Part shown: positions 42,409 through 51,738 of the stretch, in pieces
How positions within the stretch are numbered: position 1 is the first letter of the stretch
How the letters are laid out: each line of letters opens with the position of its first letter
Origin: Colivivens sp963626085
GTDB taxonomy: Bacteria > Bacteroidota > Bacteroidia > Bacteroidales > Bacteroidaceae
NCBI GenBank assembly: GCA_963626085.1
Contig: CAVFVJ010000015.1
Location: forward strand, 62,001 to 126,000
DNA length: 64,000 bases
Direction: 5' to 3'
Notes under the pieces: model-generated
What the model saw: only the letters and a program-made list of their open reading frames with translations
What the model was told of the DNA's origin: nothing
Databases searched by the model: none
Made by a program: the position numbers and the translations under genes

Positions 42409-43074
42409 ATGATTGTTTCACCATCATTGCTTGCAGCAGACTTCACGCATCTTGACAAGGAGATCTGCATGATAAACGACAGTGATGCCGACTGGCTTCA
42501 TCTTGACATCATGGACGGTGTGTTCGTACCCAACATAAGTTTCGGGTTCTCGGTGCTCGACTGTATCGCACCCATTTGCCGGAAACCAATGGACGTGCAT
42601 CTGATGATAGTGCAGCCAGAGAAGTTCATCGAACGGCTCGCAAAATTGGGAGTGTACTCCACCAATGTGCACTATGAGGCATGTCCCCATCTCCACCGTG
42701 TGATACAGCAGATACACGACTATGGGATGAAAGCGGCTGTAACGCTCAATCCTGCCACTCCGGTATGCATGCTTGAAAATATCATACAGGACGTGGACAT
42801 GGTATTGTTGATGACTGTCAACCCAGGGTTTGGGGGGCAGAAATTCATCATGCACTCGCTAGACAAGATTAAGCAACTGAGACAACTTATCGAACGTGCA
42901 GAATCACACGCCCTCATTCAAGTCGACGGAGGAGTGAACGCCACCACTGCCCCACTGCTTGCCGAAGCTGGTGTGGACGCAATGGTATCCGGCAGTTACA
43001 TCTTCGGAGCCGACAACCCCAATGCAAACATCCATTACCTAAAGGGACTCGAACCAAAGACTGACGGACATTGA
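42409..43074 (+). CDS. rpe: Ribulose-phosphate 3-epimerase
   Basis: Interconverts ribulose 5-phosphate and xylulose 5-phosphate in the pentose phosphate pathway. The 221 residues contain WLHLDIMDGVFVPNISFG, the metal-site VDVHLMIV-like MDVHLMIVQPEKFI, LMTVNPGFGGQKFI and IQVDGGVN. Starts a plus-strand run with the DUF4827 lipoprotein and glmM. Confidence 0.97.
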   Translation: MIVSPSLLAADFTHLDKEICMINDSDADWLHLDIMDGVFVPNISFGFSVLDCIAPICRKPMDVHLMIVQPEKFIERLAKLGVYSTNVHYEACPHLHRVIQQIHDYGMKAAVTLNPATPVCMLENIIQDVDMVLLMTVNPGFGGQKFIMHSLDKIKQLRQLIERAESHALIQVDGGVNATTAPLLAEAGVDAMVSGSYIFGADNPNANIHYLKGLEPKTDGH

Positions 43075-43112
43075 CGCGACAACACATTACCAACGAACAA
43101 CCAATTAAGTAT

Positions 43113-43778
43113 ATGAGAAGAATAATATATCCCATCATCGCCTTGTGCTGCATGACTATGATTTTCAGCTGTAACGACGGAGAGACTTATGCTGAAATGA
43201 AGAAGAAGGAAAAGAGGGCGATAAACAACTTTATCAAGGACAACGACTATACGGGTCCGATAACGGTGATATCCGAGGAGCAGTTCATCGAACAGGATTC
43301 CACCACAGACACCACACGCAACGAGTTCGTGTTGTTTGAGGACGACGGTGTCTATATGCAGATAATCAACAGAGGGGAAGGACAGTCAATGATTGAAATG
43401 GCAAAGCAACGGTCGGACAGTACAGTAAGCAAGAGCATTCTCTGCCGCTTCCTCGAATACGATATCGAAAGTGCAGAAGTAACGGCAACCAACAAATATA
43501 GCTCCAGCATCGTGGACAAGATGCTCTGCAAGTACAGTCACAGAGGACGTTCATACACGGCATCATTCACCTCAGGTGTGATGCTCTCTACCTACAGCAG
43601 TGCTACCGTACCATCAGGCTGGCTAAAGCCACTCGACTATCTGCGTTTGTCCAAGAACGCAGGACGCATAGCCAAAGTACGCCTTATCGTACCCCACTCT
43701 TCTGGTACAAGCAACGCACAAGGCTATGTGTTACCAATGTACTATGAGATAAGTTATCAACTGGCAATTAACGAATAA
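43113..43778 (+). CDS. DUF4827 family lipoprotein
   Basis: 221 residues; the signal peptide ends in a lipobox at Cys20 (CCMTMIFSC), so the mature protein is probably membrane-anchored. The body (EQDSTTDTTRNEFVLFEDDG, LKPLDYLRLSKNAGRIAKVR, LIVPHSSGTSNAQ) resembles the DUF4827 family, with a layout like FKBP-type peptidyl-prolyl isomerase relatives; no activity can be claimed. The frame opens at 43071, overlapping rpe by 4 bases, but the signal peptide points to 43113. glmM follows after 11 bases. Confidence 0.82.
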   Translation: MRRIIYPIIALCCMTMIFSCNDGETYAEMKKKEKRAINNFIKDNDYTGPITVISEEQFIEQDSTTDTTRNEFVLFEDDGVYMQIINRGEGQSMIEMAKQRSDSTVSKSILCRFLEYDIESAEVTATNKYSSSIVDKMLCKYSHRGRSYTASFTSGVMLSTYSSATVPSGWLKPLDYLRLSKNAGRIAKVRLIVPHSSGTSNAQGYVLPMYYEISYQLAINE

Positions 43779-43789
43779 CAGAACGCTAT

Positions 43790-45184
43790 ATGAGTCTAAT
43801 TAAATCTATATCAGGTATCAGGGGCACCATCGGAGGACAGGCTGGCGATGGACTGAACCCACTCGATATCGTGAAGTTCACAGCCGCCTATGCCACACTT
43901 ATACGCAAGACCACCACAGTGGACAGCAACAAGATTGTGGTGGGACGAGACGCACGCATCTCTGGCGAAATGGTGAAGGACGTGGTCTGCGGCACACTGA
44001 TGGGGATGGGGTTCGACGTGGTCAACATCGGACTGGCATCCACACCAACTACAGAAATTGCCGTCACCATGGAAGGAGCTTGTGGAGGCATCATCATCAC
44101 AGCCAGCCACAACCCGAGACATTGGAATGCACTGAAGTTGCTCAACAACCGTGGGGAGTTCCTCAATGCGACTGAAGGCAACGAGGTGCTTGCCATTGCA
44201 GAGAAAGAAGACTTCACCTTTGCTGATGTCGATCATCTTGGACACTACGAGGAGAACGACACCTATAACCAACGACACATAGACTTGGTGCTTAACCTGC
44301 CGCTTGTGGATGTGGATGCCATCAAGAGCGCACAGTTTCATGTAGCGTTCGATGCGGTAAACTCTGTGGGAGGCATCATATTGCCCATGTTGCTCAAGCA
44401 ACTGGGTGTTGAGAAAATAACGCCACTCTACGGTGAACCTACAGGAGATTTCAAACACAACCCAGAACCTTTGGAGAAAAACTTAGGCGACATAATGAGT
44501 CTCATGAAGAAAGGGGAACATGATGTGGCTTTCGTGGTAGATCCGGATGTAGACCGCTTGGCTGTCATCTGCGAAAACGGACAGATGTACGGAGAAGAAT
44601 ACACACTGGTGACCGCTGCCGACTATGTGCTTAGTGTCACTCCCGGCAACACAGTAAGCAACCTCTCGTCTACACGTGCCCTCCGTGACGTAACAGAGCA
44701 CTATGGCAAGCAATACAATGCCTCTGCTGTGGGTGAGGTGAACGTGGTGGCGAAGATGAAGGAGACCAACGCTATCATCGGAGGCGAAGGCAATGGCGGA
44801 GTGATTTACCCCCAAGCGCACTATGGGCGTGATGCACTGGTTGGCATCGCCCTCTTCCTCTCACACCTCGCACACAAGGGATGTACCGTAAGTGAGTTGC
44901 GCAAGACCTATCCTGAATACCAGATAGCCAAGAACCGTATCGACCTCGACCCTTCAACTGATGTCGATGCGATACTGGAGAAAGTGAAGAACATGTTCGC
45001 CTCTGACACGAATGTCAAGGTAAACGACATCGATGGAGTGAAGATTGATTTTGCAGACAAGTGGGTTCACCTACGCAAGTCGAACACAGAACCTATAATA
45101 CGTGTCTATAGTGAGGCTACCACCATCCACGAAGCAGATGAACTGGGTAAGAAAATTATGGATGTTGTATACTCCATGAAGTGA
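43790..45184 (+). CDS. glmM: Phosphoglucosamine mutase
   Basis: Converts glucosamine 6-phosphate to glucosamine 1-phosphate for peptidoglycan and lipopolysaccharide precursors. The 464 residues carry the phospho-serine loop GGIIITASHNPRHWNALKLL, the metal loop DPDVDRLAVICENGQ, the sugar loop EGNGGVIYP and the phosphate-binding RKSNTEPIIRVYSEA. Closely related phosphomannomutases share these motifs, so substrate is by family resemblance. A bidirectional terminator follows. Confidence 0.93.
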   Translation: MSLIKSISGIRGTIGGQAGDGLNPLDIVKFTAAYATLIRKTTTVDSNKIVVGRDARISGEMVKDVVCGTLMGMGFDVVNIGLASTPTTEIAVTMEGACGGIIITASHNPRHWNALKLLNNRGEFLNATEGNEVLAIAEKEDFTFADVDHLGHYEENDTYNQRHIDLVLNLPLVDVDAIKSAQFHVAFDAVNSVGGIILPMLLKQLGVEKITPLYGEPTGDFKHNPEPLEKNLGDIMSLMKKGEHDVAFVVDPDVDRLAVICENGQMYGEEYTLVTAADYVLSVTPGNTVSNLSSTRALRDVTEHYGKQYNASAVGEVNVVAKMKETNAIIGGEGNGGVIYPQAHYGRDALVGIALFLSHLAHKGCTVSELRKTYPEYQIAKNRIDLDPSTDVDAILEKVKNMFASDTNVKVNDIDGVKIDFADKWVHLRKSNTEPIIRVYSEATTIHEADELGKKIMDVVYSMK

Positions 45185-45220
45185 CAACTCCCAGGAGCGC
45201 AACGGAACAATAAAAAAACA

Positions 45221-45263
45221 GACTTCCCGTATCAGACCATCTGGTATGGGAAGTCTATTTTTT
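45221..45263. terminator. Bidirectional terminator between glmM and the truncated acyl-CoA-synthetase-like gene
   Basis: A 16-bp stem with G-U pairs (45221-45236 with 45240-45255; GACTTCCC / GGGAAGTC at the base) is followed by TATTTTTT on the plus strand and, on the minus strand, by GTTTTTTT. It serves glmM and the convergent gene, whose stop codon (45232-45234) is inside the stem. Confidence 0.85.
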
Positions 45264-46167
45264 GAAGGAATGACTCTATATCTGGACTGAAACGGTCGCC
45301 CCCTGTCACACACACCACCATCAGACAACCTCCAAGAGCAAACATCATACGCTTGCGCACTTGCTTATAAATGGTACGTCTCGTGTGAGCACTGCGCATG
45401 TAACTGCTTGTGTTCGGGTTGTACATCAGTGGATAGATGCGCTCACGTATCATTTTCTCTGCCGTGTTCATGTCAAGATACACAAAGTGAGGACGACATT
45501 TCTTCACACATTTGAGCATAGTACCAGAAGAAGGGCGTGTTCCTGCCAAAGTGAGGTGAGCACCTATGGAAAAAGCTGCAAGCACGTCGGTTGCGTCTAT
45601 GCAAGCATTATTTGCGAGAAACAGCGAAGGGATTCGCGAATGGCGCAGGCTGTCGTAACGTGCACGTATGCCACGTGCCACACATATTATGTCGCTCACT
45701 CTCACCTCCTCGCACTTCAGATTTTCTGTAGACTTACGCCATGTAAGGTCATTGGAGTAGTCTATCATTACTATATCGCCCAATGAATAGTCACACACAC
45801 TGAAGTCAGCAGGAGTTCCACCCGACATATTTGTAAAGTCTTTCTCCACGGTCACAGTATTGAAGTCGAGACAAGCGCCCGACTCCTTCATAAGTTTAGC
45901 ACGCAACTCTTGGTCCACACCATCGGGAACTACTACCACCACCGCTCCGAAGGTGACCGCACCGACCAACTTTATAGCCCACTCTGCTGTACCCTCGTTT
46001 GTGAGAAGCACACGATCATGTGCAACTATGCCATGGTGCTCAAGCAAATGATGTATATAGACTATACCTTCTGTCAACTGACAATAGGTAAGATCTTCGC
46101 CTATCGTGTAATTGGTAAGCGCAGTTTCTTCACCATTGAACCGTAGAAATCTCTTTACTCCCTTCAT
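45232..46167 (-). CDS. Truncated acyl-CoA-synthetase-like (AMP-binding) protein
   Basis: 311 residues that resemble the first part of a Bacteroidales long-chain acyl-CoA ligase: FLRFNGEETALTNYTIGEDL, HDRVLLTNEGTAEWAIKLVG, VTFGAVVVVVPDGVDQEL. Where the family has the P-loop TSGTTG this protein has IVMIDYSNDLTW, and it ends at FPYQMV, about where the YGMTE motif and the C-terminal lid should begin. Catalysis is therefore unlikely and the gene is probably a remnant or repurposed. The start at 46167 is chosen because the -7 box (46228-46237) lies inside the longer open frame to 46260. Confidence 0.7.
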   Translation of the reverse strand: MKGVKRFLRFNGEETALTNYTIGEDLTYCQLTEGIVYIHHLLEHHGIVAHDRVLLTNEGTAEWAIKLVGAVTFGAVVVVVPDGVDQELRAKLMKESGACLDFNTVTVEKDFTNMSGGTPADFSVCDYSLGDIVMIDYSNDLTWRKSTENLKCEEVRVSDIICVARGIRARYDSLRHSRIPSLFLANNACIDATDVLAAFSIGAHLTLAGTRPSSGTMLKCVKKCRPHFVYLDMNTAEKMIRERIYPLMYNPNTSSYMRSAHTRRTIYKQVRKRMMFALGGCLMVVCVTGGDRFSPDIESFLQKIDFPYQMV

Positions 46168-46227
46168 TTCCAAATGATCTTTTACGTTACACAAACATGC
46201 AGCGACATCTTCATGCCACGATTGCGT

Positions 46228-46237
46228 TGCAAAGTTA
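46228..46237 (-). promoter_or_regulatory. -7 box of the acyl-CoA-synthetase-like gene
   Basis: Minus-strand TAACTTTGCA, about 60 bases before the start codon. An intact promoter suggests the truncated gene is still transcribed. Confidence 0.55.
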
Positions 46238-46319
46238 CAAACTCCGTACAATAGAGACAAACAAGTATGACAAACACTCGATTTCTGTGGTGAAACAACA
46301 CTGTATGGGATTAAAGTCG

Positions 46320-46327
46320 TATATTTG
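46320..46327 (+). promoter_or_regulatory. -7 box of the membrane LytTR gene
   Basis: TATATTTG, 53 bases before the ATG at 46381; divergent from the promoter at 46228-46237. Confidence 0.5.
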
Positions 46328-46380
46328 TGGTAAAATTCACTGTGGATTCATTTTATCCCACAACAATTAGTGACAAAAAC

Positions 46381-47181
46381 ATGACAAGAATATCACACAC
46401 CTTCTATAGATTCGGTACACAGATGCTCTACATCCTGATGTTGCCATTGTCATTCATTGTATTCATTTTGGTATACCGTCCATTAGATGTCGATACATTC
46501 CTCGATATGGACAGCGGACTCTATCCTTTCAACAGTACAATGATTACATGTATCGTGTTGCTCGTGTTGCTTGTCACACGACTCTCACTATACTTCTGTC
46601 GCCATCATCTCAACCTGACTGAAGGCTGGTATATATTCTGGTGTGTCTGTGAGGTGGTCATCATAGCCCACTTCGTGACCCTTTACATGTGGCTCATGCT
46701 TGGACAGAAGATGCTCTATCTGGCAGTGCTTGCAGAGTCTCTGGAGATGACAGCCCTCGTACTTGTATTCCCTTATATCATCATATGGCTATCATTACGC
46801 ATAGTGGACCTAAAGAAAGTGCCAGAACAGGCAGCCGAACAGAAAATCAGGTTCACCGACGACAAAAACAGCATCAAGCTGGTAGTGCTGGCCACAAGCG
46901 TACTCTACATCTCCGCTGAAGAGAACTACGTGAACATATTCTATATGGAGAAAGACAAATTACGCAAATTCGTGTTGCGCAACACGATGAAAAACCTCGA
47001 ACAAGTATGTACCCAGAACGGTCTGTTTAGATGTCACCGTTCATATTACATAAACAAGAAACACGTCAGTTCTATAAGGAAAGACAAGGACAACGTCATC
47101 CTTGCAGAACTCGACTCATCAGAGAAACTACATATACCGGTAAGCAAACGCTACTACGAGACCCTCTCACACCTTATATAA
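46381..47181 (+). CDS. Membrane-anchored LytTR-domain regulator
   Basis: 266 residues. Four hydrophobic segments (about 15-33, 56-78, 86-110, 118-145) precede a LytTR DNA-binding domain at about 160-266 (LYISAEENYVNIFYMEKDKL, GLFRCHRSYYINKKHVSSIR). Such one-component regulators sense a signal at the membrane; the signal and targets are unknown. The 3' end overlaps the convergent plsC gene by 8 bases. The GTG start of the longer frame (46327) would overlap the -7 box and is rejected. Confidence 0.88.
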   Translation: MTRISHTFYRFGTQMLYILMLPLSFIVFILVYRPLDVDTFLDMDSGLYPFNSTMITCIVLLVLLVTRLSLYFCRHHLNLTEGWYIFWCVCEVVIIAHFVTLYMWLMLGQKMLYLAVLAESLEMTALVLVFPYIIIWLSLRIVDLKKVPEQAAEQKIRFTDDKNSIKLVVLATSVLYISAEENYVNIFYMEKDKLRKFVLRNTMKNLEQVCTQNGLFRCHRSYYINKKHVSSIRKDKDNVILAELDSSEKLHIPVSKRYYETLSHLI

Positions 47182-47878
47182 TATCTCTGTCTATGATGTC
47201 ATACACATCCTGCATGATGGTCTTGACATTTTTTCCCTGACGGTCATCCTTGGTAATCGGGTCATGGACGACCAGCGAGAGTCTTGTACGTGTCACCGAC
47301 TTCGCCTTTCTACCAAATGCCTTGAACGACCCGTTGATGGTAATGGGCACCAGTGGAAGACCTATCTCATTGGCAAGCATGAACGCCCCCCGTTTGAACG
47401 GAATCATCTTACCGTCATAGGTACGTGTTCCCTCTGGAAAGATTGCCATCGACAAACCCTGTCTCAATACTTTTCTAGCATGGTCGATAGCACTATGAAT
47501 GGATGCCAAACTGTCTCCAACAAATATCTGGCGAGTACACATACAGGTCAATCCAATCACTGGCATCTTCTTGAGATATTCCTTCATCATCCACTTGAAA
47601 GGACATCCCAAATAACCGTACAGAAGAAGGATGTCGAGATATCCCTGGTGGTTGGCAAGGAAGATATACGATTGTTTCTTGTCCAGTTTATCAAGTCCTC
47701 TGACATCCACGTCGAGCAAGTACAGTCCACAACCTGTCCTACCCCACCACATTGGGATGTAATGATGGGCAAGGGTGTCTAGGCCAAACAGTGACGTAAG
47801 TGTAACGGACAAGCCTGTCAGAACAGTACTGACAAGAAACAAAGGGGTTGCAATTACAAGTGAATAGATCTTATACAT
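47174..47878 (-). CDS. plsC: 1-acyl-sn-glycerol-3-phosphate acyltransferase
   Basis: Adds the second acyl chain in phosphatidic acid synthesis. The 234 residues have an N-terminal hydrophobic anchor (about 5-30), the HX4D-type motif NHQGYLDILLLYG and the substrate motif FPEGTRTYDGKMIPFKRGA, followed by GLPLVPITINGS. Last gene of a five-gene minus-strand run from 51660. Confidence 0.93.
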   Translation of the reverse strand: MYKIYSLVIATPLFLVSTVLTGLSVTLTSLFGLDTLAHHYIPMWWGRTGCGLYLLDVDVRGLDKLDKKQSYIFLANHQGYLDILLLYGYLGCPFKWMMKEYLKKMPVIGLTCMCTRQIFVGDSLASIHSAIDHARKVLRQGLSMAIFPEGTRTYDGKMIPFKRGAFMLANEIGLPLVPITINGSFKAFGRKAKSVTRTRLSLVVHDPITKDDRQGKNVKTIMQDVYDIIDRDII

Positions 47879-47902
47879 AATATAATGTCTTGGTTTTGTA
47901 TC

Positions 47903-48808
47903 TTACTTATTCTTTCTGAGTGTTATGACATTAATCTCAGGCCAGGCACCGACACGAAATGGAACAGGCACACAACCCACGCCTTCACTCACCACAAGAT
48001 TCTGGCGGACATGCTGTCCATACTTGTTTACTTTCTCGTTACAGTACTCACCGCTCCACTCCTTATACACCCATGAGACAGGAGACCATCCAAACAACTT
48101 AAACTGACCAGCATGAGTATGTCCCGACAAGGTGAGCTGTATATCTGTATCCGGTATCACCTTCCTACGCCAATGTGTGGGGTCATGACTGAGCAAGACC
48201 ATGAACGTGCCGTCTCCGATACCACTCATCGCTTTGGGCAAGTCTCCGTATGAAGGGAACCGCGGAGCCTCACCGTCATTCTCCACTCCCACTATAGATA
48301 TCGAATCATCGCCTCTTCTTATTATTTGGTGGTCGTTCAGCAGCAGTTGCCATCCCATATCTCTTTGTTTCCGTTGCAGACTCCTGACATCCTCCATCCG
48401 TTGCTCTGAGGTAAAACCACGCTGGTAGAGTGCGTAATCATGGTTTCCCATTATAGACATCACTCCATCGAGAGCAGACAGCGATGCCAGACTCTGTTCA
48501 AATCCAACCAGTTCGTTAGCACTTATGGTCACCAAATCTCCAGTAAAGACAATCAAGTCTGCGTGCTGTGCATTGACAAGATTTACCAAGGTCTTCACAT
48601 CATCCTCGTGCCCGAGGTGAAACGACATGGCATGGAAATCAGAAAACTGCACTATACGATATCCATCGAAGTTGTCGGGCAGGTCGTCAAAATAGACCGT
48701 CTGCTCGTTGACAATGAAATGCCGACTACCATAAAAGTAGCCAAAACAGCCCAACACAAGCACGAACACCACTATTGCTGTAAATGTATAAAGCATCTTC
48801 CTACGCAT
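47903..48808 (-). CDS. Membrane-anchored metallophosphoesterase
   Basis: 301 residues: N-terminal membrane segment (about 6-26), then a calcineurin-like phosphoesterase with all five metal motifs (QFSDFHA, FTGDLV, MGNHDYA, LLSHDP, SGHTHAGQ). The layout resembles YkuE/YaeI-type enzymes, which act on lipids such as UDP-diacylglucosamine; the substrate here is unknown. It overlaps the upstream MetH-activation gene by 8 bases and precedes plsC by 24. Confidence 0.9.
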   Translation of the reverse strand: MRRKMLYTFTAIVVFVLVLGCFGYFYGSRHFIVNEQTVYFDDLPDNFDGYRIVQFSDFHAMSFHLGHEDDVKTLVNLVNAQHADLIVFTGDLVTISANELVGFEQSLASLSALDGVMSIMGNHDYALYQRGFTSEQRMEDVRSLQRKQRDMGWQLLLNDHQIIRRGDDSISIVGVENDGEAPRFPSYGDLPKAMSGIGDGTFMVLLSHDPTHWRRKVIPDTDIQLTLSGHTHAGQFKLFGWSPVSWVYKEWSGEYCNEKVNKYGQHVRQNLVVSEGVGCVPVPFRVGAWPEINVITLRKNK

Positions 48809-49550
48809 AGATGAACACCCTCATTTTGTCGATAGAGAACCCTCTTCGTGACGCATAGTCCATCAGTTGTTCCTCACTTATCTCACCAACGGAGAAGTAC
48901 TTAGCCGTAGGATTAAGTATCATGAATCCACTCACAGAGGAATGAGGTCGCATCATGCCACTTTCGGTAAGGCTCACTCCTATTCTACTGAAACCACACA
49001 ACTCGTCTATTATGAAGTTGATTGACATATCGGGAATTGAAGGGTAACCTACAGCCGGACGTATGATTGATGAAGGAGGCAATCCCTCCCTCTTCTCCAC
49101 GTCAGCCTGCAGATGTTCAGCAGCAGCTTCTGCCAAGCGGTCGGACAAGATCTGCAGCAGAAGTGAGCGATAGAGATCACCCGTATCCTCTGTTCCATCA
49201 GTTCCATTGACCTGCTTCACCGTCGTAGCGAAGACATATATTCTGTCGTCATATTCTTTTATATAGTCACTCATGCACTGGCAACAGCCATCTTCTCCCG
49301 GTATTTGTTGTCGTAGGAACGGAATATGGAGGCCCTTGTCTATTACAATATCGTCACCTTCAGAACACACATCAAAAGGAAACAACATATAGTTTATCGC
49401 AATCTGTCCTCTCAGTTCCTCTAACAAGGTCAAAGCCTCAGCCTTTAGCTCATCTGCCTCTACAGTCTGCGGACGCACCTTCCATGCAAAGAAAAAATGT
49501 TCCCAACTAATATATCCAGTAAGGTCATCTATTGAATAAGAACCTGTCAT
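48801..49550 (-). CDS. Stand-alone methionine synthase (MetH) reactivation domain protein
   Basis: 249 residues that correspond to the C-terminal AdoMet-binding activation domain of cobalamin-dependent methionine synthase, which is normally fused to MetH. Diagnostic stretches are ILSDRLAEAAAEHLQADVEK, the AdoMet motif RPAVGYPSIPD, and VSLTESGMMRPHSSVSGFMI with NPTAKYFSVGEI. It may reactivate a MetH encoded elsewhere that lacks this domain; no metH lies in the window. It is 13 bases downstream of pyrC. Confidence 0.85.
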   Translation of the reverse strand: MTGSYSIDDLTGYISWEHFFFAWKVRPQTVEADELKAEALTLLEELRGQIAINYMLFPFDVCSEGDDIVIDKGLHIPFLRQQIPGEDGCCQCMSDYIKEYDDRIYVFATTVKQVNGTDGTEDTGDLYRSLLLQILSDRLAEAAAEHLQADVEKREGLPPSSIIRPAVGYPSIPDMSINFIIDELCGFSRIGVSLTESGMMRPHSSVSGFMILNPTAKYFSVGEISEEQLMDYASRRGFSIDKMRVFIYA

Positions 49551-49563
49551 GTATATTGATATT

Positions 49564-50904
49564 TCAGTCGAACTGTAATTCCACGCCCCTCACTCCATCG
49601 ACTACGATGCCGTCGACATATGCTGTCACTCCATTCACGATGGTCCTCACTACCTTCCACTTGAACACACGGTCATCCATAGGAGTCCATCCGCACTTGG
49701 TGTAATAGCGACCTTTGCCCACGTGCCAGTTGGCATTGGGGTCGACAAGTACCAGATCTGCATAATACCCTTTACGGATGAAGCCACGCTTACGTATCTT
49801 ATAGAGAATGGCTGGATTATGGCTCATGAGTTGCGGTATATGCACTAATGGTAGCACACCTTTGTCCGCCAGTTCCAGCATACTTACCAGCGAGAACTGC
49901 ACAAGTGGCATACCCGACATTGCGCGTAATGCCCCACCCTCCTTCTCATTCAGCAAATGCGGTGCATGATCTGTAGCCACCACGTCTATTAGTCCATTGT
50001 TCAGTGCTTCGTACAAAGCCTGCCTATCTTCTGGTGACTTGACAGACGGGTTGCATTTTATCTTTGCACCGAACACATCATAGTCCTCTGATGTGAACAT
50101 AAGGTGAGCCACACAAGCTTCTGCTGTTATCTGTTTCTCCTCCAATGGTTTGTTTTCGAACAACGTTAGTTCCTTGGCTGTAGACACGTGGGCTATGTGC
50201 AGTCTGGCTCCAGTCTCACGAGCAAGCTTGACAGCCCTTGCCGAAGCCTCATAACAAGCCTCAACACTACGAATGCGCGAGTGGTAGCGTACAGGAAAAT
50301 CGTTCTGTCCCTTGTATTTCTTCTTGAACAACCTTATATTCTGTTCTATGATGTTATTATCCTCACAATGAGCCACAATGCGTAGCGGAGATTTCTCAAA
50401 TATCTGCCGCATTGCCTCATAGTCATCCACCAATAGACTTCCTGTGCTTGAACCCATAAAGACTTTCACTCCTGGTACTCTGTGAACATCCAGCAAAGGC
50501 AGTAAACCGACATTATCGTTAGTAGCTCCAAAAAAGAACGAGTAGTTCACACGGCTTTTCCTCTTACCCAAAGCGAACTTCTGTTCAAGCAAGTCAAGAG
50601 ATGTCGTCGGAGGTTGAGTATTGGGCATTTCCATATATGAAGTCACCCCACCAGCAGCTGCCGTACGGCTCTCAGAAGCGATATCTGCCTTATACTCATA
50701 TCCCGGTTCACGGAAATGCACATGGTCGTCAATCACTCCTGGGAAGAGGTACAGTCCACGCGCATCGATGAAGTTGTCCTCATCGTTGGACTCCATGACC
50801 TCCCCTTCCCTTATCTCACTTATATACTCATTCTCGATAACCACAGAACCGGTGAAGCACCGTTCCTCGTTGACTATCGTAGCACCACTGATTACAATCC
50901 TCAT
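49564..50904 (-). CDS. pyrC: Dihydroorotase
   Basis: Closes the dihydroorotate ring in pyrimidine synthesis. The 446 residues are of the longer class I/allantoinase-like type: zinc motif GVIDDHVHFREPGYEYK, PNTQPPTT, HIAHVSTAKE and the catalytic VVATDHAPHLLNEKEGGALR. It follows the glycosyltransferase gene by 6 bases. A related hydantoinase or allantoinase cannot be fully excluded by eye. Confidence 0.92.
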   Translation of the reverse strand: MRIVISGATIVNEERCFTGSVVIENEYISEIREGEVMESNDEDNFIDARGLYLFPGVIDDHVHFREPGYEYKADIASESRTAAAGGVTSYMEMPNTQPPTTSLDLLEQKFALGKRKSRVNYSFFFGATNDNVGLLPLLDVHRVPGVKVFMGSSTGSLLVDDYEAMRQIFEKSPLRIVAHCEDNNIIEQNIRLFKKKYKGQNDFPVRYHSRIRSVEACYEASARAVKLARETGARLHIAHVSTAKELTLFENKPLEEKQITAEACVAHLMFTSEDYDVFGAKIKCNPSVKSPEDRQALYEALNNGLIDVVATDHAPHLLNEKEGGALRAMSGMPLVQFSLVSMLELADKGVLPLVHIPQLMSHNPAILYKIRKRGFIRKGYYADLVLVDPNANWHVGKGRYYTKCGWTPMDDRVFKWKVVRTIVNGVTAYVDGIVVDGVRGVELQFD

Positions 50905-50910
50905 ATCCCG

Positions 50911-51660
50911 TCAGTTCTTTGGTGTTGGATAATGCTTGAACCATCCGTCCAATCGCAAACGAATCACCCCGAGAAGAGCCTCACTGAAGATACCGCCACT
51001 CATCTTTGAAGTACCTTCTACCCGGTTGACAAAGACCACTGGCACTTCCTTTATTTTGAAGCCACACTTAGATGCGGTGTACTTCATCTCTATCTGGAAC
51101 GCATACCCCTTGAAACGTACGGCATCCAAATCTATTGTCTCCAGCACCCTCCGTCTGTAGCACACGAAGCCCGCTGTGGTGTCACAAATCCTAAGTCCTG
51201 TCACCATACGCACATACTTGGATGCGAAGTAAGACATCAGTACACGTCCCATAGGCCAGTTGACGACATTTACTCCAGACACATAACGAGACCCTACAGA
51301 CAAATCGTTGCCCTGTTCGGCACATGCATCATAGAGGCGTGGCAAATCAGCCGGTGAGTGGGAGAAGTCGGCATCCATCTCGAAGACATAGTCGTACTTC
51401 CTCTCAAGTCCCCATTTGAATCCGGCAATATAGGCAGTCCCTAACCCGAGTTTACCCGGACGCTCTAAGAGGAAGAGCCTGTCCTTGAACTCGTCAGCCG
51501 CCAGCCGCTTCACGATGCCAGCGGTCCCGTCGGGTGAGTTGTCGTCTATCACCAATATGTCAAAAGGCTTGTCCAGACCGAAGATGGCCCGGACTATCCT
51601 CTCGATATTCTCTTTCTCGTTGTATGTAGGTATTATTACAATGCTGTCACTTGTGTCCAT
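50911..51660 (-). CDS. Polyprenol monophosphomannose synthase-like glycosyltransferase (GT2)
   Basis: 249 residues. GT-A fold with IIPTYNEKENIERIVRAIFG, LVIDDNSPDGTAGIV, RPGKLGLGTAYIAGFKWGLE and the metal-binding FEMDADFSHSPADLPRL, as in dolichol-phosphate mannose synthases. It lacks membrane segments, as do many bacterial members. It would transfer a sugar from a nucleotide donor to a polyprenyl phosphate. First gene of the run to plsC; its -7 box is at 51685-51694. Confidence 0.9.
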   Translation of the reverse strand: MDTSDSIVIIPTYNEKENIERIVRAIFGLDKPFDILVIDDNSPDGTAGIVKRLAADEFKDRLFLLERPGKLGLGTAYIAGFKWGLERKYDYVFEMDADFSHSPADLPRLYDACAEQGNDLSVGSRYVSGVNVVNWPMGRVLMSYFASKYVRMVTGLRICDTTAGFVCYRRRVLETIDLDAVRFKGYAFQIEMKYTASKCGFKIKEVPVVFVNRVEGTSKMSGGIFSEALLGVIRLRLDGWFKHYPTPKN

Positions 51661-51684
51661 AACGGTAGTTTATTGTTCCTAATG

Positions 51685-51694
51685 TGCAAAGGTA
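51685..51694 (-). promoter_or_regulatory. -7 box of the glycosyltransferase-pyrC operon
   Basis: Minus-strand TACCTTTGCA, 24 bases upstream of the start codon. Confidence 0.55.
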
Positions 51695-51738
51695 AAACAA
51701 AGAACTGTAAGTGCCAAATAAATCGCGATTTATTTGGG

